A stretch of 64,000 nucleotides of DNA from an uncultured Spirochaetota bacterium (GCA_944390005.1 CALXOJ010000008.1:1-64000); one strand, 5' to 3'. Counted from the stretch's first letter, positions 42,000-51,787 are shown. Numbers and translations: made by a program. The notes: generated by a model not told the origin, from the letters alone.

Positions 42000-44138
42000 T
42001 TAACCGAGATATTCGAAACTGACAGAAGCCGCCGTAGAAACGGAACTGTTGCCGACAAATGCGGTAAAATTCCCCGGCTCGGCACACCATCCGCGATTTG
42101 ACGAATGATAAAACCTCAGCGACTCTTCAGTGATGGACAGACACACAGTTTTCGATTCGCCCGGATTCAAAAAGACCTTTTCAAATCCTTTCAACTCTTT
42201 CGCAGGTCGGGGAAGAGAGGCTTCTTCATCCGCAAGATAAAGCTGCACCGTTTCGGCGCCGGCGCGGGTTCCCGTATTGGTCACTGTCGCCGAGATTTCC
42301 AGAGTCTCTCCTTTCTCCATTTTTACAGAGGAAATTTTTACATCGGTGATGGTAAATGTCGTATAGGAAAGACCGTGTCCGAAAGCGAAGGCGGGTTCGA
42401 TCCCAACTGTCTCAAAGTGCCGATAACCGACAAAAATTCCCTCTTCATAGACGAACGGTTTTTTCAGTCGTCGAAGGAAACGCCTCCCGGCGGGACCGAG
42501 CACGCGCAGCAATCCGAATTTTTCCGGAACTTTGACGTAATTCTCAACCGAAGAGTAATCGCTCCATTTTTTTGCAAACGTAAAAGGAAGTTTACCAGAC
42601 GGATTGACGTTGCCGAGCAAAACGTCGGCAACGACACGTCCCGATGCATCCCCCGGAAAAAACGCGTCAACAATCGCTGCCGTTTTGGAACTCCACTCTT
42701 CGGTTTCAACGGCTCCGCCGCTATTCAATACGACGACAGTCTGCGGATTGTGCGCCGCCGCCTTCAAAATCAGTTTTCGGTCTTTTTTCGGAAGCCTCCA
42801 CGGTCGATCGTGGAATTCGCCTTCAATTCCGTAAGAAAAACCGGTGCACACAACGACAGCGTCAGCCTTTTTAAAAGCAGCTGCTGTCGGCGAAGAGCTG
42901 TAAACAATTTTTCCGCGGTCTCCGACCTGTTCCCGCAGAGCGTCAATCGGCGACACTTTTTGATGCGAAGTAACACGGGAAGAACCGCCGCCGCCTGTTT
43001 CAAAATTCTTTGCACGGCTCCCTGTTATCAGAACAGTCATCGGCTGCTGCGAAAAATCCAACGGCAGGGTGTTGTTTTCGTTTTTCAAAAGAACGACGCC
43101 TTCCGCTGCGGTTTCGCATGCAATCTGCAGATGTTCCGGACCGTTTTCTTTGGCAGCGGAGTCGACAGCCGAGCGTTCGTAGGCGCCTACCGCAAAAAAC
43201 GACGACAGTATGCGGGTGACTTTATCGTCCAAATCGGTCTCTGTAATCCGTCCTTTTTCTAATAAGCGGGTCAGATTTTTTTTGTTCATATACATTGCAT
43301 TCGGCATTTCCAAATCCAAACCGGCATTGAACGGTTTTTCCGCATCGTAACAGGAAAGCCAATCAGAAACAACAAAGCCTTCAAAACCCCATTCATTCTT
43401 TAAAATATCGGTCAGCAAACGGCGGTTTTCAGAGGCAGAAACCCCGTTAATTGGATTGTAAGAACTCATCACGGAAAGAACTCCCGCTTTTTTAACAGCC
43501 GCTTCAAACACAGGCAGATAAATTTCCCGCAGCGTTCTTTCATCCAAGTCGGATCCCACCTTGTTCCGATCATATTCGGAGTTGTTTACAGCATAATGCT
43601 TAACAGTTGCAACGATACCGTTCTTTTGCAGACCGTCAATGTATGCGCACGCTCCTTCGGCAGCCAAATAAGGATCTTCTCCCATGTATTCAAAATTGCG
43701 TCCGCATGTCGGAACGCGGGCGATGTTGACACCGGGGCCCAACAGGCAGGAAATTCCCTTCGCCCGACACTCTTCCGCCAAAACCGCCGCTGCTTTGTGA
43801 ATGAGCTCGCGGTTCCAAGTTGCCGTCATGGAGACCATACACGGAAAAACCGTCGATTGTCCGACACCGCGCACGCCGGAAGAAGCATCAGCCATCCACA
43901 TGGCATTCAATCCCAGTCGAGGAATCGGACGGACAGCAAACCATTGAAAACCGCCGATTAATGACATCTTCTCTTCTTGAGTCATCAAATTACAGATCTT
44001 TTGAGCTTTTTGTAAAGGAGAATCTTCCTTATCGATAAAACGATACAGATCCTCGCCTTCCGAAAATGACGGACGCGGTGAAACAATTTCCCGAAAAATA
44101 ATTTTTTGCCACACTTTAAAGAAGATTTCTTTGATCAT
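42000..44138 (-). CDS. GH3 beta-glucosidase-type glycoside hydrolase
   Basis: 712 residues in the three-domain GH3 layout: barrel with GPGVNIARVPTCGRNFEYMGEDP and ATVKHYAVNN, nucleophile Asp near 262 in GFVVSDW, second domain with GVVLLKNENNTLPL and VLNSGGAVE, and a C-terminal FN3-like domain (FGHGLSYTTF, LPRPAKELKGFEKVFLNPGE). No signal peptide, so probably cytoplasmic. It lies 4 bases after the GH29-like gene, so the two form one operon. Exact sugar specificity (beta-glucose, xylose or GlcNAc) is open. Confidence 0.92.
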   Translation of the reverse strand: MIKEIFFKVWQKIIFREIVSPRPSFSEGEDLYRFIDKEDSPLQKAQKICNLMTQEEKMSLIGGFQWFAVRPIPRLGLNAMWMADASSGVRGVGQSTVFPCMVSMTATWNRELIHKAAAVLAEECRAKGISCLLGPGVNIARVPTCGRNFEYMGEDPYLAAEGACAYIDGLQKNGIVATVKHYAVNNSEYDRNKVGSDLDERTLREIYLPVFEAAVKKAGVLSVMSSYNPINGVSASENRRLLTDILKNEWGFEGFVVSDWLSCYDAEKPFNAGLDLEMPNAMYMNKKNLTRLLEKGRITETDLDDKVTRILSSFFAVGAYERSAVDSAAKENGPEHLQIACETAAEGVVLLKNENNTLPLDFSQQPMTVLITGSRAKNFETGGGGSSRVTSHQKVSPIDALREQVGDRGKIVYSSSPTAAAFKKADAVVVCTGFSYGIEGEFHDRPWRLPKKDRKLILKAAAHNPQTVVVLNSGGAVETEEWSSKTAAIVDAFFPGDASGRVVADVLLGNVNPSGKLPFTFAKKWSDYSSVENYVKVPEKFGLLRVLGPAGRRFLRRLKKPFVYEEGIFVGYRHFETVGIEPAFAFGHGLSYTTFTITDVKISSVKMEKGETLEISATVTNTGTRAGAETVQLYLADEEASLPRPAKELKGFEKVFLNPGESKTVCLSITEESLRFYHSSNRGWCAEPGNFTAFVGNSSVSTAASVSFEYLG

Positions 44139-44142
44139 TAGC

Positions 44143-45480
44143 TCACTTTTCTCCCGTCACAAAACCGTAAATCGGTAAAAATAAATTTTCGTATTCTTCG
44201 CGGTACTTCGGAGGAACTTCCAACCGCAGTAAACGTCCTTTTTTATCCGAGACAACCGTAATCGGTATGCGTCCTTCTTTTGTTAACAAAAAAGCCTCCT
44301 TAACCGCGGTTGTCATCAATTGTTTCGGCACGGGTAAGCGCAGCGATTGATTTCCGTTTGAAGGAAAACTCCGTCTCATCTGAAGACAGTAGATCGTCTC
44401 TTCTTTAACAAAAAGAATTTCTTTTGAAAAGCGCCTTTTCGGTGCGACAACATCGGCATCAAACACTGCTTCCCGATTAATTTTCAACCATTGCCCGGCA
44501 GTTTTTAGGATTTTGAGAGACGAAGGGGATACAAAAGCCTCAGCGGTCACATCGAGTCCGATCAAAAAACCGCCTCCGCGGCTCCAAACGTCTGCCGCCG
44601 TTTTTATCAGTGTTTTGCCGTCTCGATACAATATTTCGTTTGTAATTTGATCGACTCCGGTGAAGGTTTTCATCAAGTAAATCCACGGGCGATCGCGTTT
44701 GCGCAACTTAAAATCCGAAGGAAAATGCGTGTAGAGGTCAACATCCTCCAACGCCGGCAAGCGATCGATTCGAACCCGTCCGCCGATTTTTAAATTCGGA
44801 TTAATCTCCTTCAGCTGCCGTAAAACCGATTCGGCGTCATCTCTCGTCCACCAAGGCGCCCACCCTCCGTCAAACCAAATCAAATCAGCTTTGTAGTCAA
44901 CCGTCAGCTCTTTCAGTTGGGTTGTCATATAGTCGAGATATTCGTCTTTCATGCCGTCATTAATGACGGTATTCATTTTAACCGGAAACCGACGTCCGTC
45001 CTTTCGATACTGAATTTGAGACGGATGATGCCAATCTATCACAGAATAGGAAAAGCCGACCCGCAGTCCGACATTTCGGCATGCTTGAGAAACGGCGGAT
45101 AACCAATCACTCTTTGTCTCAGTGTAATCTTTAATATTATAATCACAGACATCCGAATCAAAGAAACAGAACCCGTCATAGTTTTTAGCCGGCAAAATCA
45201 CATAAGAGACCCCCACTGCCTTTAAATTTTCCGCAATTCGGGTCAATTTCTCGGAATCAACGGACAAACGCAGAGAAGAGATCGCCTTTTCATAAATTTC
45301 CGGCTGCATTGCAGTCACATAAAGAAAAAGCGCATTTTCATCGGAAAAAAATCCTTCAAAATCACGAACGAATACCGCATGAGCTCCCGCTTCAACCTTC
45401 ACTCCAAGACGAAATTCATGCGACGCAAAGACTGTGATTCCGCACACGCAAAGAATCAGACAGAAAATCGACTTACGCAT
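44143..45480 (-). CDS. GH29 fucosidase-like exported protein, atypical active site
   Basis: 446 residues with a signal peptide (about 1-19, cut after FAS). The GH29 scaffold is clear: GVSYVILPAKNYDGFCFFDSD, GLRVGFSYSVIDWHHP and the nucleophile Asp near 203 in DLIWFDGGW. The motif that is KHHDGF in standard fucosidases reads KNYDGF here, losing two substrate-binding His, so specificity or activity may have changed. Start 45480 is chosen over the in-frame ATG at 45486, from the promoter position (-10 box 8 bases before 45480) and the signal peptide. Heads an operon with the GH3 gene. Confidence 0.85.
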   Translation of the reverse strand: MRKSIFCLILCVCGITVFASHEFRLGVKVEAGAHAVFVRDFEGFFSDENALFLYVTAMQPEIYEKAISSLRLSVDSEKLTRIAENLKAVGVSYVILPAKNYDGFCFFDSDVCDYNIKDYTETKSDWLSAVSQACRNVGLRVGFSYSVIDWHHPSQIQYRKDGRRFPVKMNTVINDGMKDEYLDYMTTQLKELTVDYKADLIWFDGGWAPWWTRDDAESVLRQLKEINPNLKIGGRVRIDRLPALEDVDLYTHFPSDFKLRKRDRPWIYLMKTFTGVDQITNEILYRDGKTLIKTAADVWSRGGGFLIGLDVTAEAFVSPSSLKILKTAGQWLKINREAVFDADVVAPKRRFSKEILFVKEETIYCLQMRRSFPSNGNQSLRLPVPKQLMTTAVKEAFLLTKEGRIPITVVSDKKGRLLRLEVPPKYREEYENLFLPIYGFVTGEK

Positions 45481-45488
45481 ACTCATTC

Positions 45489-45517
45489 ATTGTATCGGAG
45501 TCTCCGCCGAAAGTCAA
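45489..45517 (-). promoter_or_regulatory. Promoter of the GH29-GH3 operon, probably leaderless
   Basis: On the minus strand TTGACT (45517-45512), 17 bases, TACAAT (45494-45489). The ATG at 45480 follows after 8 bases; no Shine-Dalgarno sequence. Confidence 0.65.
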
Positions 45518-45617
45518 GTCAAAGAAATCCTCCGGGCAAAAAGAAACAGAGATAAAGCCGCTTTCGATTGCATTTGAACTTCGGGAAAAAGTCAGCCATC
45601 TTTTCGATTGTTTCTTC

Positions 45618-47972
45618 TTACCAATATCGCGCATCCGACGACAGCGGTATCATGGCGGAAACAGTGAATTCCGGATCCATCATCATTGATTCGGTAAGAC
45701 GCACTCCGATTCGTTCGGGCTGCAAGAGAGCGAACAAAGGCTGCTGCTGAGAAAGATCGCAGGCGGGATAACCGGGACTGAAACGCACCCGATTGCGTTT
45801 TTCCGTTCCTGTTTCACTCAAAATGCGTCGATGAATCGTTTCGATAACCGCTTCAGCTGCCTCAGCCAAAAATCCGTAGAGGTAAAACGATTCGGTCAGT
45901 TCGCCTTTTTGTCTCAGCAATGACAGCTCTTCGTCCCAACCGCCGCCGAGAGTGGCGACTACCGCCGCAAAAATATCACCGCCGTCTGCATCCGTATTGT
46001 AAAAGTCGCTGAGCGCGATCTTTTCCGTACGGCCGATTCGGGGAAAGGTAAAGGTTTGCGGCGGCTCGGTTCGGACAACCAAACGGTTCCCGTCGGCAGC
46101 GCACGGAAAAAAGCCGTAAACGCCGCCGGCGCCGAGACGGTCCCCGTAACGCCGGCAAAGGCGGCGGTAAACTTTTTCGGCCTCTTCGTCGGCGCCTGTC
46201 AGTTTCCATCGCGAACCGTAGAGAGCGCGGCGGGCGAGAGCCGGTTCCCATTCTTCAAAAGAAATCGATTCTATTATGCGGCTGCCGATAAACGGAACTG
46301 TCGGTTTCGGATGAGCGGAGAAAAGACGGCGCCCCTCTGCGGTTTGAGACTCTTTTGGAACGGAACGGGTCAACACCGACTTGCCGATCAACCGCGGAAG
46401 CGAACCGCTTTCCCTCCACTCCGCTGCGGCTTTCAGCGTCGCAAAGGCGTCAGCGCAATAAATCACCGGAGCGTCGTAAAGCGGCGCGCACTCGTTTCCG
46501 ACGAAACTTTCGGTCAGAGCCGCCCCTCCGAGAAGAACGGGTGTCTTCATTTTGTTTTCTTGAAAAAAGGTTAAATCTTCTTTCATAATCAGGGCCGACT
46601 TAACCAGCAAACCGCTGAGTCCGATAAGATCGGCGCCGCATTCGGAAGCCTTCTCCGCAATCAATTCGGCAGACGCTTTGACTCCGATATCGCAGACAGT
46701 AAAGCCGTTGTTTTCCAAAATCATTCCGACGAGATTTTTCCCGATATCGTGCACATCGCCTGCCACGGTTGCCAGCAAAACGGTGCACGGCCGTTCTGTT
46801 TTCCCGGCGCCGGCACTCAAATGCGGTTTCAGCAAATCAACGCCGCGGCGCAGCGTTTCAGCCGACTGCAAAACAAAAGGCAGCAGCATCTCGCCTTTTC
46901 CAAAAAGATCACCGACCTCCTTCATTGCTTCAAGCAGCAGATCATTGAGAATTGTCTCTGCCGGCATTTGAGGCAACAGATCTTCCACGGCTTGTTCCAA
47001 AGCGGTCTTGTCGCCATCAATAACGGCGCGGCGCAGCCGCTCTTCTCCGGAGAGGTTATCGGTTCTTTCTTCATTGACGGATACGGCGGCGTTAAAAAGT
47101 CCTGTCAGCCGCTGCAGCGCATCAAAACGGCGATTTTCGATCAGGTCAAGCGCGGCATTGCGGAGTTCGGGATCGATTTTCCCGAGAGGAATCACTTTTG
47201 ACGGATCGATGATAGCCGCATCCAATCCCCGTTTGACCGCTTCCGCCAAAAAAACGGAATTGAGAACGCGCCTCGCCTGCGGAGGCAAACCGAAACTGAC
47301 ATTACTGACACCGAGAACAGTCCGCGCCTGCGGGAACCGTTTCTTAATCAGTTCAATCGCATTCAGCGTCTCCATACCGCTGTTTGCGTAAGAGACATCA
47401 CCCGAAGCGAGGGTAAATGTCAGAGGATCGAAAAACAGATCCTTTTCTCTTAAACCGCAGGCAAAAGCCTCGGCGGCAATGCGTTCGGCAACAGCCGCTT
47501 TGCGTTCGGCAGTCAGAGCCATTCCCTCTTCATCAATGGTCAGCGCTACGGCAGCGGCGCCGTAACGGGCTATGAGGCGGCAGTTTTCACGGAGAGCTTC
47601 AATTCCTTTTTCGAGATTGACGGAGTTAACGATCGGACGCCCCGGGTAATTTTTCAGCGCCGCTTCAATGACGGCGGGCTGTGTGGAATCAATCATCAAC
47701 GGAACGGAGAGCTGCAGAGCTGCTTTTTTAATCAGACGCACCATATCTTCCGTTTCGTTTCGGCCGGCGTAAGCGACTGACAGATCAAGGATGTCGGCTC
47801 CGCCTCGTTCCTGTTCTTTTAAAACTGCCAGACAGCCGTCGTCATCGCCGGCAAGCAGACGATCGCGGAATTTCTTCGATCCGGTGGAATTGGCTCGTTC
47901 TCCGATTAAAAGCGGCGGAATTTCTTTATCAAGGGCGAGCGCTTGGTAAAGAGAAGCAAGAGCGGGTTTCAC
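45618..47972 (-). CDS. metH: Methionine synthase, folate/B12/reactivation part (split MetH)
   Basis: 784 residues holding the last three MetH modules. The methyltetrahydrofolate-binding barrel (about 15-285) has LIGERANSTGSKKF, DILDLSVAYAGR and MIDSTQPAVIEAAL. The cobalamin modules (about 320-525) have the base-off His in GDVHDIGKNLVGMIL. The SAM-dependent reactivation domain (about 545-784) has RVRFSPGYPACDLSQQQPLF. The homocysteine module is a separate gene just upstream, overlapping by GTGA. Both ends are clean, so this is a domain split rather than a frameshift. Confidence 0.92.
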   Translation of the reverse strand: MKPALASLYQALALDKEIPPLLIGERANSTGSKKFRDRLLAGDDDGCLAVLKEQERGGADILDLSVAYAGRNETEDMVRLIKKAALQLSVPLMIDSTQPAVIEAALKNYPGRPIVNSVNLEKGIEALRENCRLIARYGAAAVALTIDEEGMALTAERKAAVAERIAAEAFACGLREKDLFFDPLTFTLASGDVSYANSGMETLNAIELIKKRFPQARTVLGVSNVSFGLPPQARRVLNSVFLAEAVKRGLDAAIIDPSKVIPLGKIDPELRNAALDLIENRRFDALQRLTGLFNAAVSVNEERTDNLSGEERLRRAVIDGDKTALEQAVEDLLPQMPAETILNDLLLEAMKEVGDLFGKGEMLLPFVLQSAETLRRGVDLLKPHLSAGAGKTERPCTVLLATVAGDVHDIGKNLVGMILENNGFTVCDIGVKASAELIAEKASECGADLIGLSGLLVKSALIMKEDLTFFQENKMKTPVLLGGAALTESFVGNECAPLYDAPVIYCADAFATLKAAAEWRESGSLPRLIGKSVLTRSVPKESQTAEGRRLFSAHPKPTVPFIGSRIIESISFEEWEPALARRALYGSRWKLTGADEEAEKVYRRLCRRYGDRLGAGGVYGFFPCAADGNRLVVRTEPPQTFTFPRIGRTEKIALSDFYNTDADGGDIFAAVVATLGGGWDEELSLLRQKGELTESFYLYGFLAEAAEAVIETIHRRILSETGTEKRNRVRFSPGYPACDLSQQQPLFALLQPERIGVRLTESMMMDPEFTVSAMIPLSSDARYW

Positions 47973-48859
47973 GGCAGCAGCCCCCTTTGACGCAGGATCG
48001 CCGTTAACGCGGCTATGTGCTCCGGTCGAGTTCCGCAGCAGCCTCCGACAACGGATAAACCGTACTGTTCCGTCAACCTTTCCATCTGTTGTGCAAACGA
48101 TTCCGGAGTCAGCGGATAATGAGCCTTTCCGTTTTCAATTTGCGGCAATCCTTGATTCGGCATACAACTGATTTTAAACGGCGATTCTCTTTGCAGTGTT
48201 TTGAGCGCCGGCTCCATTTTGTCCGGTCCGGTAGCGCAGTTTAAGCCGAGAGAATAAAGCGGATACGGCTCCAACGCAGCAATAACGGCTTCAATTGATG
48301 AACCGACCAGCAGCGCACCGTTTTCTTCAACGGTGACGGACACCATCACCGGAATCTGAAAACCTTCCTCTTCTTCCCGCTCCCGAATCACCGAAAGAAC
48401 GGTTTTAATTTGAAGCAAATCCTGGCACGTTTCGATCAGCAAAAAATCGGGACGAGCCCGAAACAAAGCGGTCAACTGGCAACGGTAAGCGTCGGCGCAT
48501 TCGTCAACAGAAATCCCTCCAAGCGACGGCAGCTTAGACCCGGGGCCGATCGATGCAGCCACCCGAGCCCCCGGAAAATCGGCTGCCGCTTCTTTTGCGA
48601 TTTGAACAGCCGCTTCGTTGATTTCCGCTGTTAAATCGGCTAACCCGTACTCGGAGAGCACAATCGGATTGGCTCCGAAAGTGTTGGTTTCAACGACGGT
48701 CGAACCGGCGCTCAAAAAAGCACGGTGAACAGCCTTTACATCATCGGGACGAATCAAATTCCGATACTCGTTGCAAGAGAGTCGAATATCGGATTCTTCT
48801 TTCTCAAAATCCGGCAGCATGGTGCCCATACCGCCGTCAAAAATCCATTCGATACCCAT
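47969..48859 (-). CDS. metH: Methionine synthase, homocysteine-binding part (split MetH)
   Basis: 296 residues matching the N-terminal homocysteine S-methyltransferase module: FDGGMGTML, VETNTFGAN, ASIGPGSKLPSLGG, and the zinc Cys in LGLNCATGP and VVGGCCGTRPEHI. It must work with the downstream 784-residue protein. ATG 48859 overlaps the upstream ceramidase stop (TGATG); a TTG one codon earlier is less likely. Confidence 0.92.
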   Translation of the reverse strand: MGIEWIFDGGMGTMLPDFEKEESDIRLSCNEYRNLIRPDDVKAVHRAFLSAGSTVVETNTFGANPIVLSEYGLADLTAEINEAAVQIAKEAAADFPGARVAASIGPGSKLPSLGGISVDECADAYRCQLTALFRARPDFLLIETCQDLLQIKTVLSVIREREEEEGFQIPVMVSVTVEENGALLVGSSIEAVIAALEPYPLYSLGLNCATGPDKMEPALKTLQRESPFKISCMPNQGLPQIENGKAHYPLTPESFAQQMERLTEQYGLSVVGGCCGTRPEHIAALTAILRQRGLLP

Positions 48860-51582
48860 CAATCCTCGTTGGGAAAGACGATTTCGTAATAATTGTCAAT
48901 CTTTAAAATCTTCCCTTTTTCAACATACACTTTCTCGGGCGGTTGGGGAAGAGCTCTGTCGTAAAAAACGATTTCAGCCGGATCGGGCAATGCATTTCCG
49001 TCCAAATTCGACACATCAACCTGAACAGCAACGGAGCGAATTTCCCTTTCGGGGAAGGATATTTCGGAAGCCTCTCCCGCCGGACTCAGAGATCGCAGCG
49101 GATACGCCGTTCCGTCGTCAAAAATGATTTTTCCTTTCAAGATCGATCCGATGTAATCTTCTTTCATGCGAATCGCCAGCGTGGTCGCCCGAATCGGCGT
49201 TTCGCTCTGCCAGACAACCGTTGGGCGCCCCGTCTGCGTCAACGCAGAAAAATCCGTAATCCGCAAAACCGGCTCTTCGGCTGAAGCAGTTATTTCAAAC
49301 TCGGGAGAATATGCGTAAACCGGACGAACCGTTTTCCCTTTCTGCATGATACACTGAACCACATAGCGATAAACACCGGGAACGGCTGTCGACGGAATTT
49401 TCCACATGGTATCGATTTTAGCGTAAGATTTCGATCCGCGGCTTTGAAACCACGTCGAAAGACTTGAATCGTCGGCAACGGTCACCCATTTTTCAAGAGC
49501 CGGCAAATAACGTTGAATGTAAAAATAACTGCGGTTGAGCATTTCGGGACGATTCAGACCGGCGATGCGGAACGAAAGCTCCAAATCGTTTCCGGCTTGA
49601 ACCGAAACAGGCATTTTTCCGATCAGCTGACCGAAGTGAGTTCCCGCCAATGTGTACGAATTCGGCGATTGAATCCGCTTGCGAAGAATGTCGTCTGAAT
49701 CGATGATTTGCGGGCGATCCCTCACCCACTCGGGGTCGCCATCCTGCCGTCCCGATGTCTGTTTTTGAATCAGCGAAACCAACCTCTCCGTTTCCTGCAT
49801 AACGGCTCCCAACTGATTGATTCCGAAAAGTGTAAAACCGCCTTCGTAATGCTGTTTTTCGTACTCTTCCGGAGAGGTCATGTAACTCGCATAGGCGTTC
49901 GTGTTGCCGTTGTAAACGACTGTCTGAAAAGAGGCGCCGGCTGCTGTCAACGCCCGCTCCAAATCCTTGCGGATACGGCGGCCGCTGACGGTGGTTGTCT
50001 CAAACGGCGCTGCAGCCAAATAAAACCCGCCGATTTTGTAAAGTTGAACCGGCAAAACCTGCGGTACCCACGACGGTGTCGCCCGCGACGGCACCATCAG
50101 AACGCGTTTGGGTTTTTGGAGCTCTTTCAATTCGTCGGGCGCGTATAAAATTCTGGCAAAGTCGTAAACGGTATCGGTATCCTTTAACGGCTTCAGCAAA
50201 CCTTGTGCGAAATTAATCAGGCAGGAAGGCGGCGTATCGACCGTCATTCCCTCCTCCAACGGCAGTCCCGTCTGATGGACTTCAGAGCCGATGCCGGCCG
50301 CATAGCCGACCGCTGCCGGCGCCGTCCGAGGCGCATAAACATCCGGTTTGTATCGATACCGATCATCCAAAACGACGTGGGTAAAATCGATGTAGTTGAC
50401 CGCCGCATTTACACCGTCATTTTTTATAACAGTCCCCTCTTCGGCATACAGTTCCAACGTTCGAGCCGCCAAGAAATTCGCCGTCAGCATTACGTTTTGG
50501 TACTCTTCTTCCGTTGTATATCCGAAGAGATTTTTCTTATATTGAACACGAATTTCGCCAACGTCTCCTAAATTGGTCTGCGGCTGAGCGCAGACAAAGT
50601 CATCATCCGACTCCTGTTCGCCGTTCATGAAATTCTCAACCAACAGAGACGCCCTGCCTTTGGTGTCTCCCGAAACAAGGTGGTTGGATGCGCTGATTCC
50701 GCAAGGGTGAACCCCAAACCAAGCAATACAGCCGAGTTCCCGCCCGTCAGCCGCTGTTATTTTCAGAACCGTCATCTCTTTGTCGGTGTAAGCGGCCTTA
50801 AACTTTTCGGCAAACTGTTCGTAATCATCCATCGCTTCCCACTCGGTCAAAGTTAAATCAGAGCGTTTATCGGTTTCGTTGTTTAAGTGGGCTCCCATCG
50901 AACGGTTGTGGGAAACGTTGTAATTTCCAGACAGATCGCCTTTGACAAACGAAAGCACAGCGCTCTCCCGATTTTCATAAGCCAGCGCGACAGAATGGAC
51001 GATTCCTTCAACAAAAAGATCAAAAACACGGCTGTTTTTGCCGCCTGCGGAGATGTTGTACATCGTATGATCGTCAAATCCGGCAAATCCGGCGTGAGTG
51101 TGCGTCGCTGCAATCATCACATTGGCCTGATTAAAGACCGAAACGCCGTTTCTTCCTTTAAATACAACAACGCGGCCGTCGTTCATCCGGTAACTGCCGC
51201 GCTGCAGCTCAGCGATTACCGCTTCCCTCACAGCCAACGAAACCGACCAGTTGTCGACCGAAATGTAAACCAAACCGTTTCCCGTCTTCGGATCTTCAAA
51301 ATAAAATGCTCTCGAATACAAACGATCCAAAACACCTTTGGTGACCTGCTTTGAGACGGCGTAACCGCCCATCGTTTGATCGCGTAAATCGCCGGTGATA
51401 TCATATTTTCCCGCTCCAACCGTAAACAACTCTGCGGAACTCTGAGTTTCTCGGAGAGCCGGCTTGCTGTTCATTTTAAATGTATCGTCTCCGGTATAAA
51501 ATCCTTCGCGTGCGGCTGTTGTACAGCCGGCGAGAAAGAGCAAGCTCACCGTTAAACACTTTTTCCAAAAATCGAAATTCAT
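48859..51582 (-). CDS. Neutral ceramidase-family lipoprotein
   Basis: Likely splits the N-acyl bond of ceramide to give sphingosine and fatty acid at the cell surface. 907 residues with lipobox LAGC (Cys 20). The ceramidase core (about 52-680) has GAGKYDITGDLRDQTMGGYA, zinc-site AATHTHAGFAG, NYNVSHNRSMGAHLNN (catalytic Ser region), TDKEMTVLKI, WFGVHPCGISASNHLVSGD and CAQPQTNLGDV. An extra C-terminal beta-rich tail of about 200 residues is not part of the standard fold. The gene heads an operon with the split metH. Start 51582 follows an AGGAG site. Confidence 0.88.
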   Translation of the reverse strand: MNFDFWKKCLTVSLLFLAGCTTAAREGFYTGDDTFKMNSKPALRETQSSAELFTVGAGKYDITGDLRDQTMGGYAVSKQVTKGVLDRLYSRAFYFEDPKTGNGLVYISVDNWSVSLAVREAVIAELQRGSYRMNDGRVVVFKGRNGVSVFNQANVMIAATHTHAGFAGFDDHTMYNISAGGKNSRVFDLFVEGIVHSVALAYENRESAVLSFVKGDLSGNYNVSHNRSMGAHLNNETDKRSDLTLTEWEAMDDYEQFAEKFKAAYTDKEMTVLKITAADGRELGCIAWFGVHPCGISASNHLVSGDTKGRASLLVENFMNGEQESDDDFVCAQPQTNLGDVGEIRVQYKKNLFGYTTEEEYQNVMLTANFLAARTLELYAEEGTVIKNDGVNAAVNYIDFTHVVLDDRYRYKPDVYAPRTAPAAVGYAAGIGSEVHQTGLPLEEGMTVDTPPSCLINFAQGLLKPLKDTDTVYDFARILYAPDELKELQKPKRVLMVPSRATPSWVPQVLPVQLYKIGGFYLAAAPFETTTVSGRRIRKDLERALTAAGASFQTVVYNGNTNAYASYMTSPEEYEKQHYEGGFTLFGINQLGAVMQETERLVSLIQKQTSGRQDGDPEWVRDRPQIIDSDDILRKRIQSPNSYTLAGTHFGQLIGKMPVSVQAGNDLELSFRIAGLNRPEMLNRSYFYIQRYLPALEKWVTVADDSSLSTWFQSRGSKSYAKIDTMWKIPSTAVPGVYRYVVQCIMQKGKTVRPVYAYSPEFEITASAEEPVLRITDFSALTQTGRPTVVWQSETPIRATTLAIRMKEDYIGSILKGKIIFDDGTAYPLRSLSPAGEASEISFPEREIRSVAVQVDVSNLDGNALPDPAEIVFYDRALPQPPEKVYVEKGKILKIDNYYEIVFPNED

Positions 51583-51608
51583 AATCAATTTCTCCTAATC
51601 TCTCTCAA

Positions 51609-51637
51609 ATTATACTTTTTTACCAAAAAAAAAGCAA
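51609..51637 (-). promoter_or_regulatory. Promoter of the ceramidase-metH operon
   Basis: On the minus strand TTGCTT (51637-51632), 17 bases, TATAAT (51614-51609), with a leader of about 20 bases containing AGGAG. A 6-bp inverted repeat (GCTGCC/GGCAGC, 51647-51663) lies 9 bases upstream of the -35 and could be an operator. No cobalamin or SAM riboswitch is seen. Confidence 0.6.
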
Positions 51638-51670
51638 ACCGTTTTTGCTGCCGATATGGCAGCCGCTCAC

Positions 51671-51700
51671 TTGAAATGAACCCATTCTCACGCCTATTCC
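51671..51700 (+). promoter_or_regulatory. Candidate promoter of the sigma-like gene
   Basis: TTGAAA (51671-51676), 18 bases, TATTCC (51695-51700). A leader of about 80 bases would hold a short ACGCC/GGCGT hairpin (51720-51736) and a strong GGGAGGGAAGGAG ribosome site. Confidence 0.4.
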
Positions 51701-51787
51701 GAACAATATCAGTAAAAATACGCCGTTTCAGGGCGTTTAAGCGGGAATGAAAATTGCTTAAAGCCGTCGGGAGGGAAGGAGTTATTT

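Noticed and set aside
42105-43262. 385-codon plus-strand frame
   Set aside because: Antisense shadow of the GH3 gene; biased Arg/Phe/Ser composition.
45618-48859. metH broken by a frameshift
   Set aside because: Both products have natural domain ends, a proper start codon and a GTGA overlap.
51583-51787. Cobalamin or SAM riboswitch for the metH operon
   Set aside because: Only a short leader and a small inverted repeat are present; no conserved riboswitch core.
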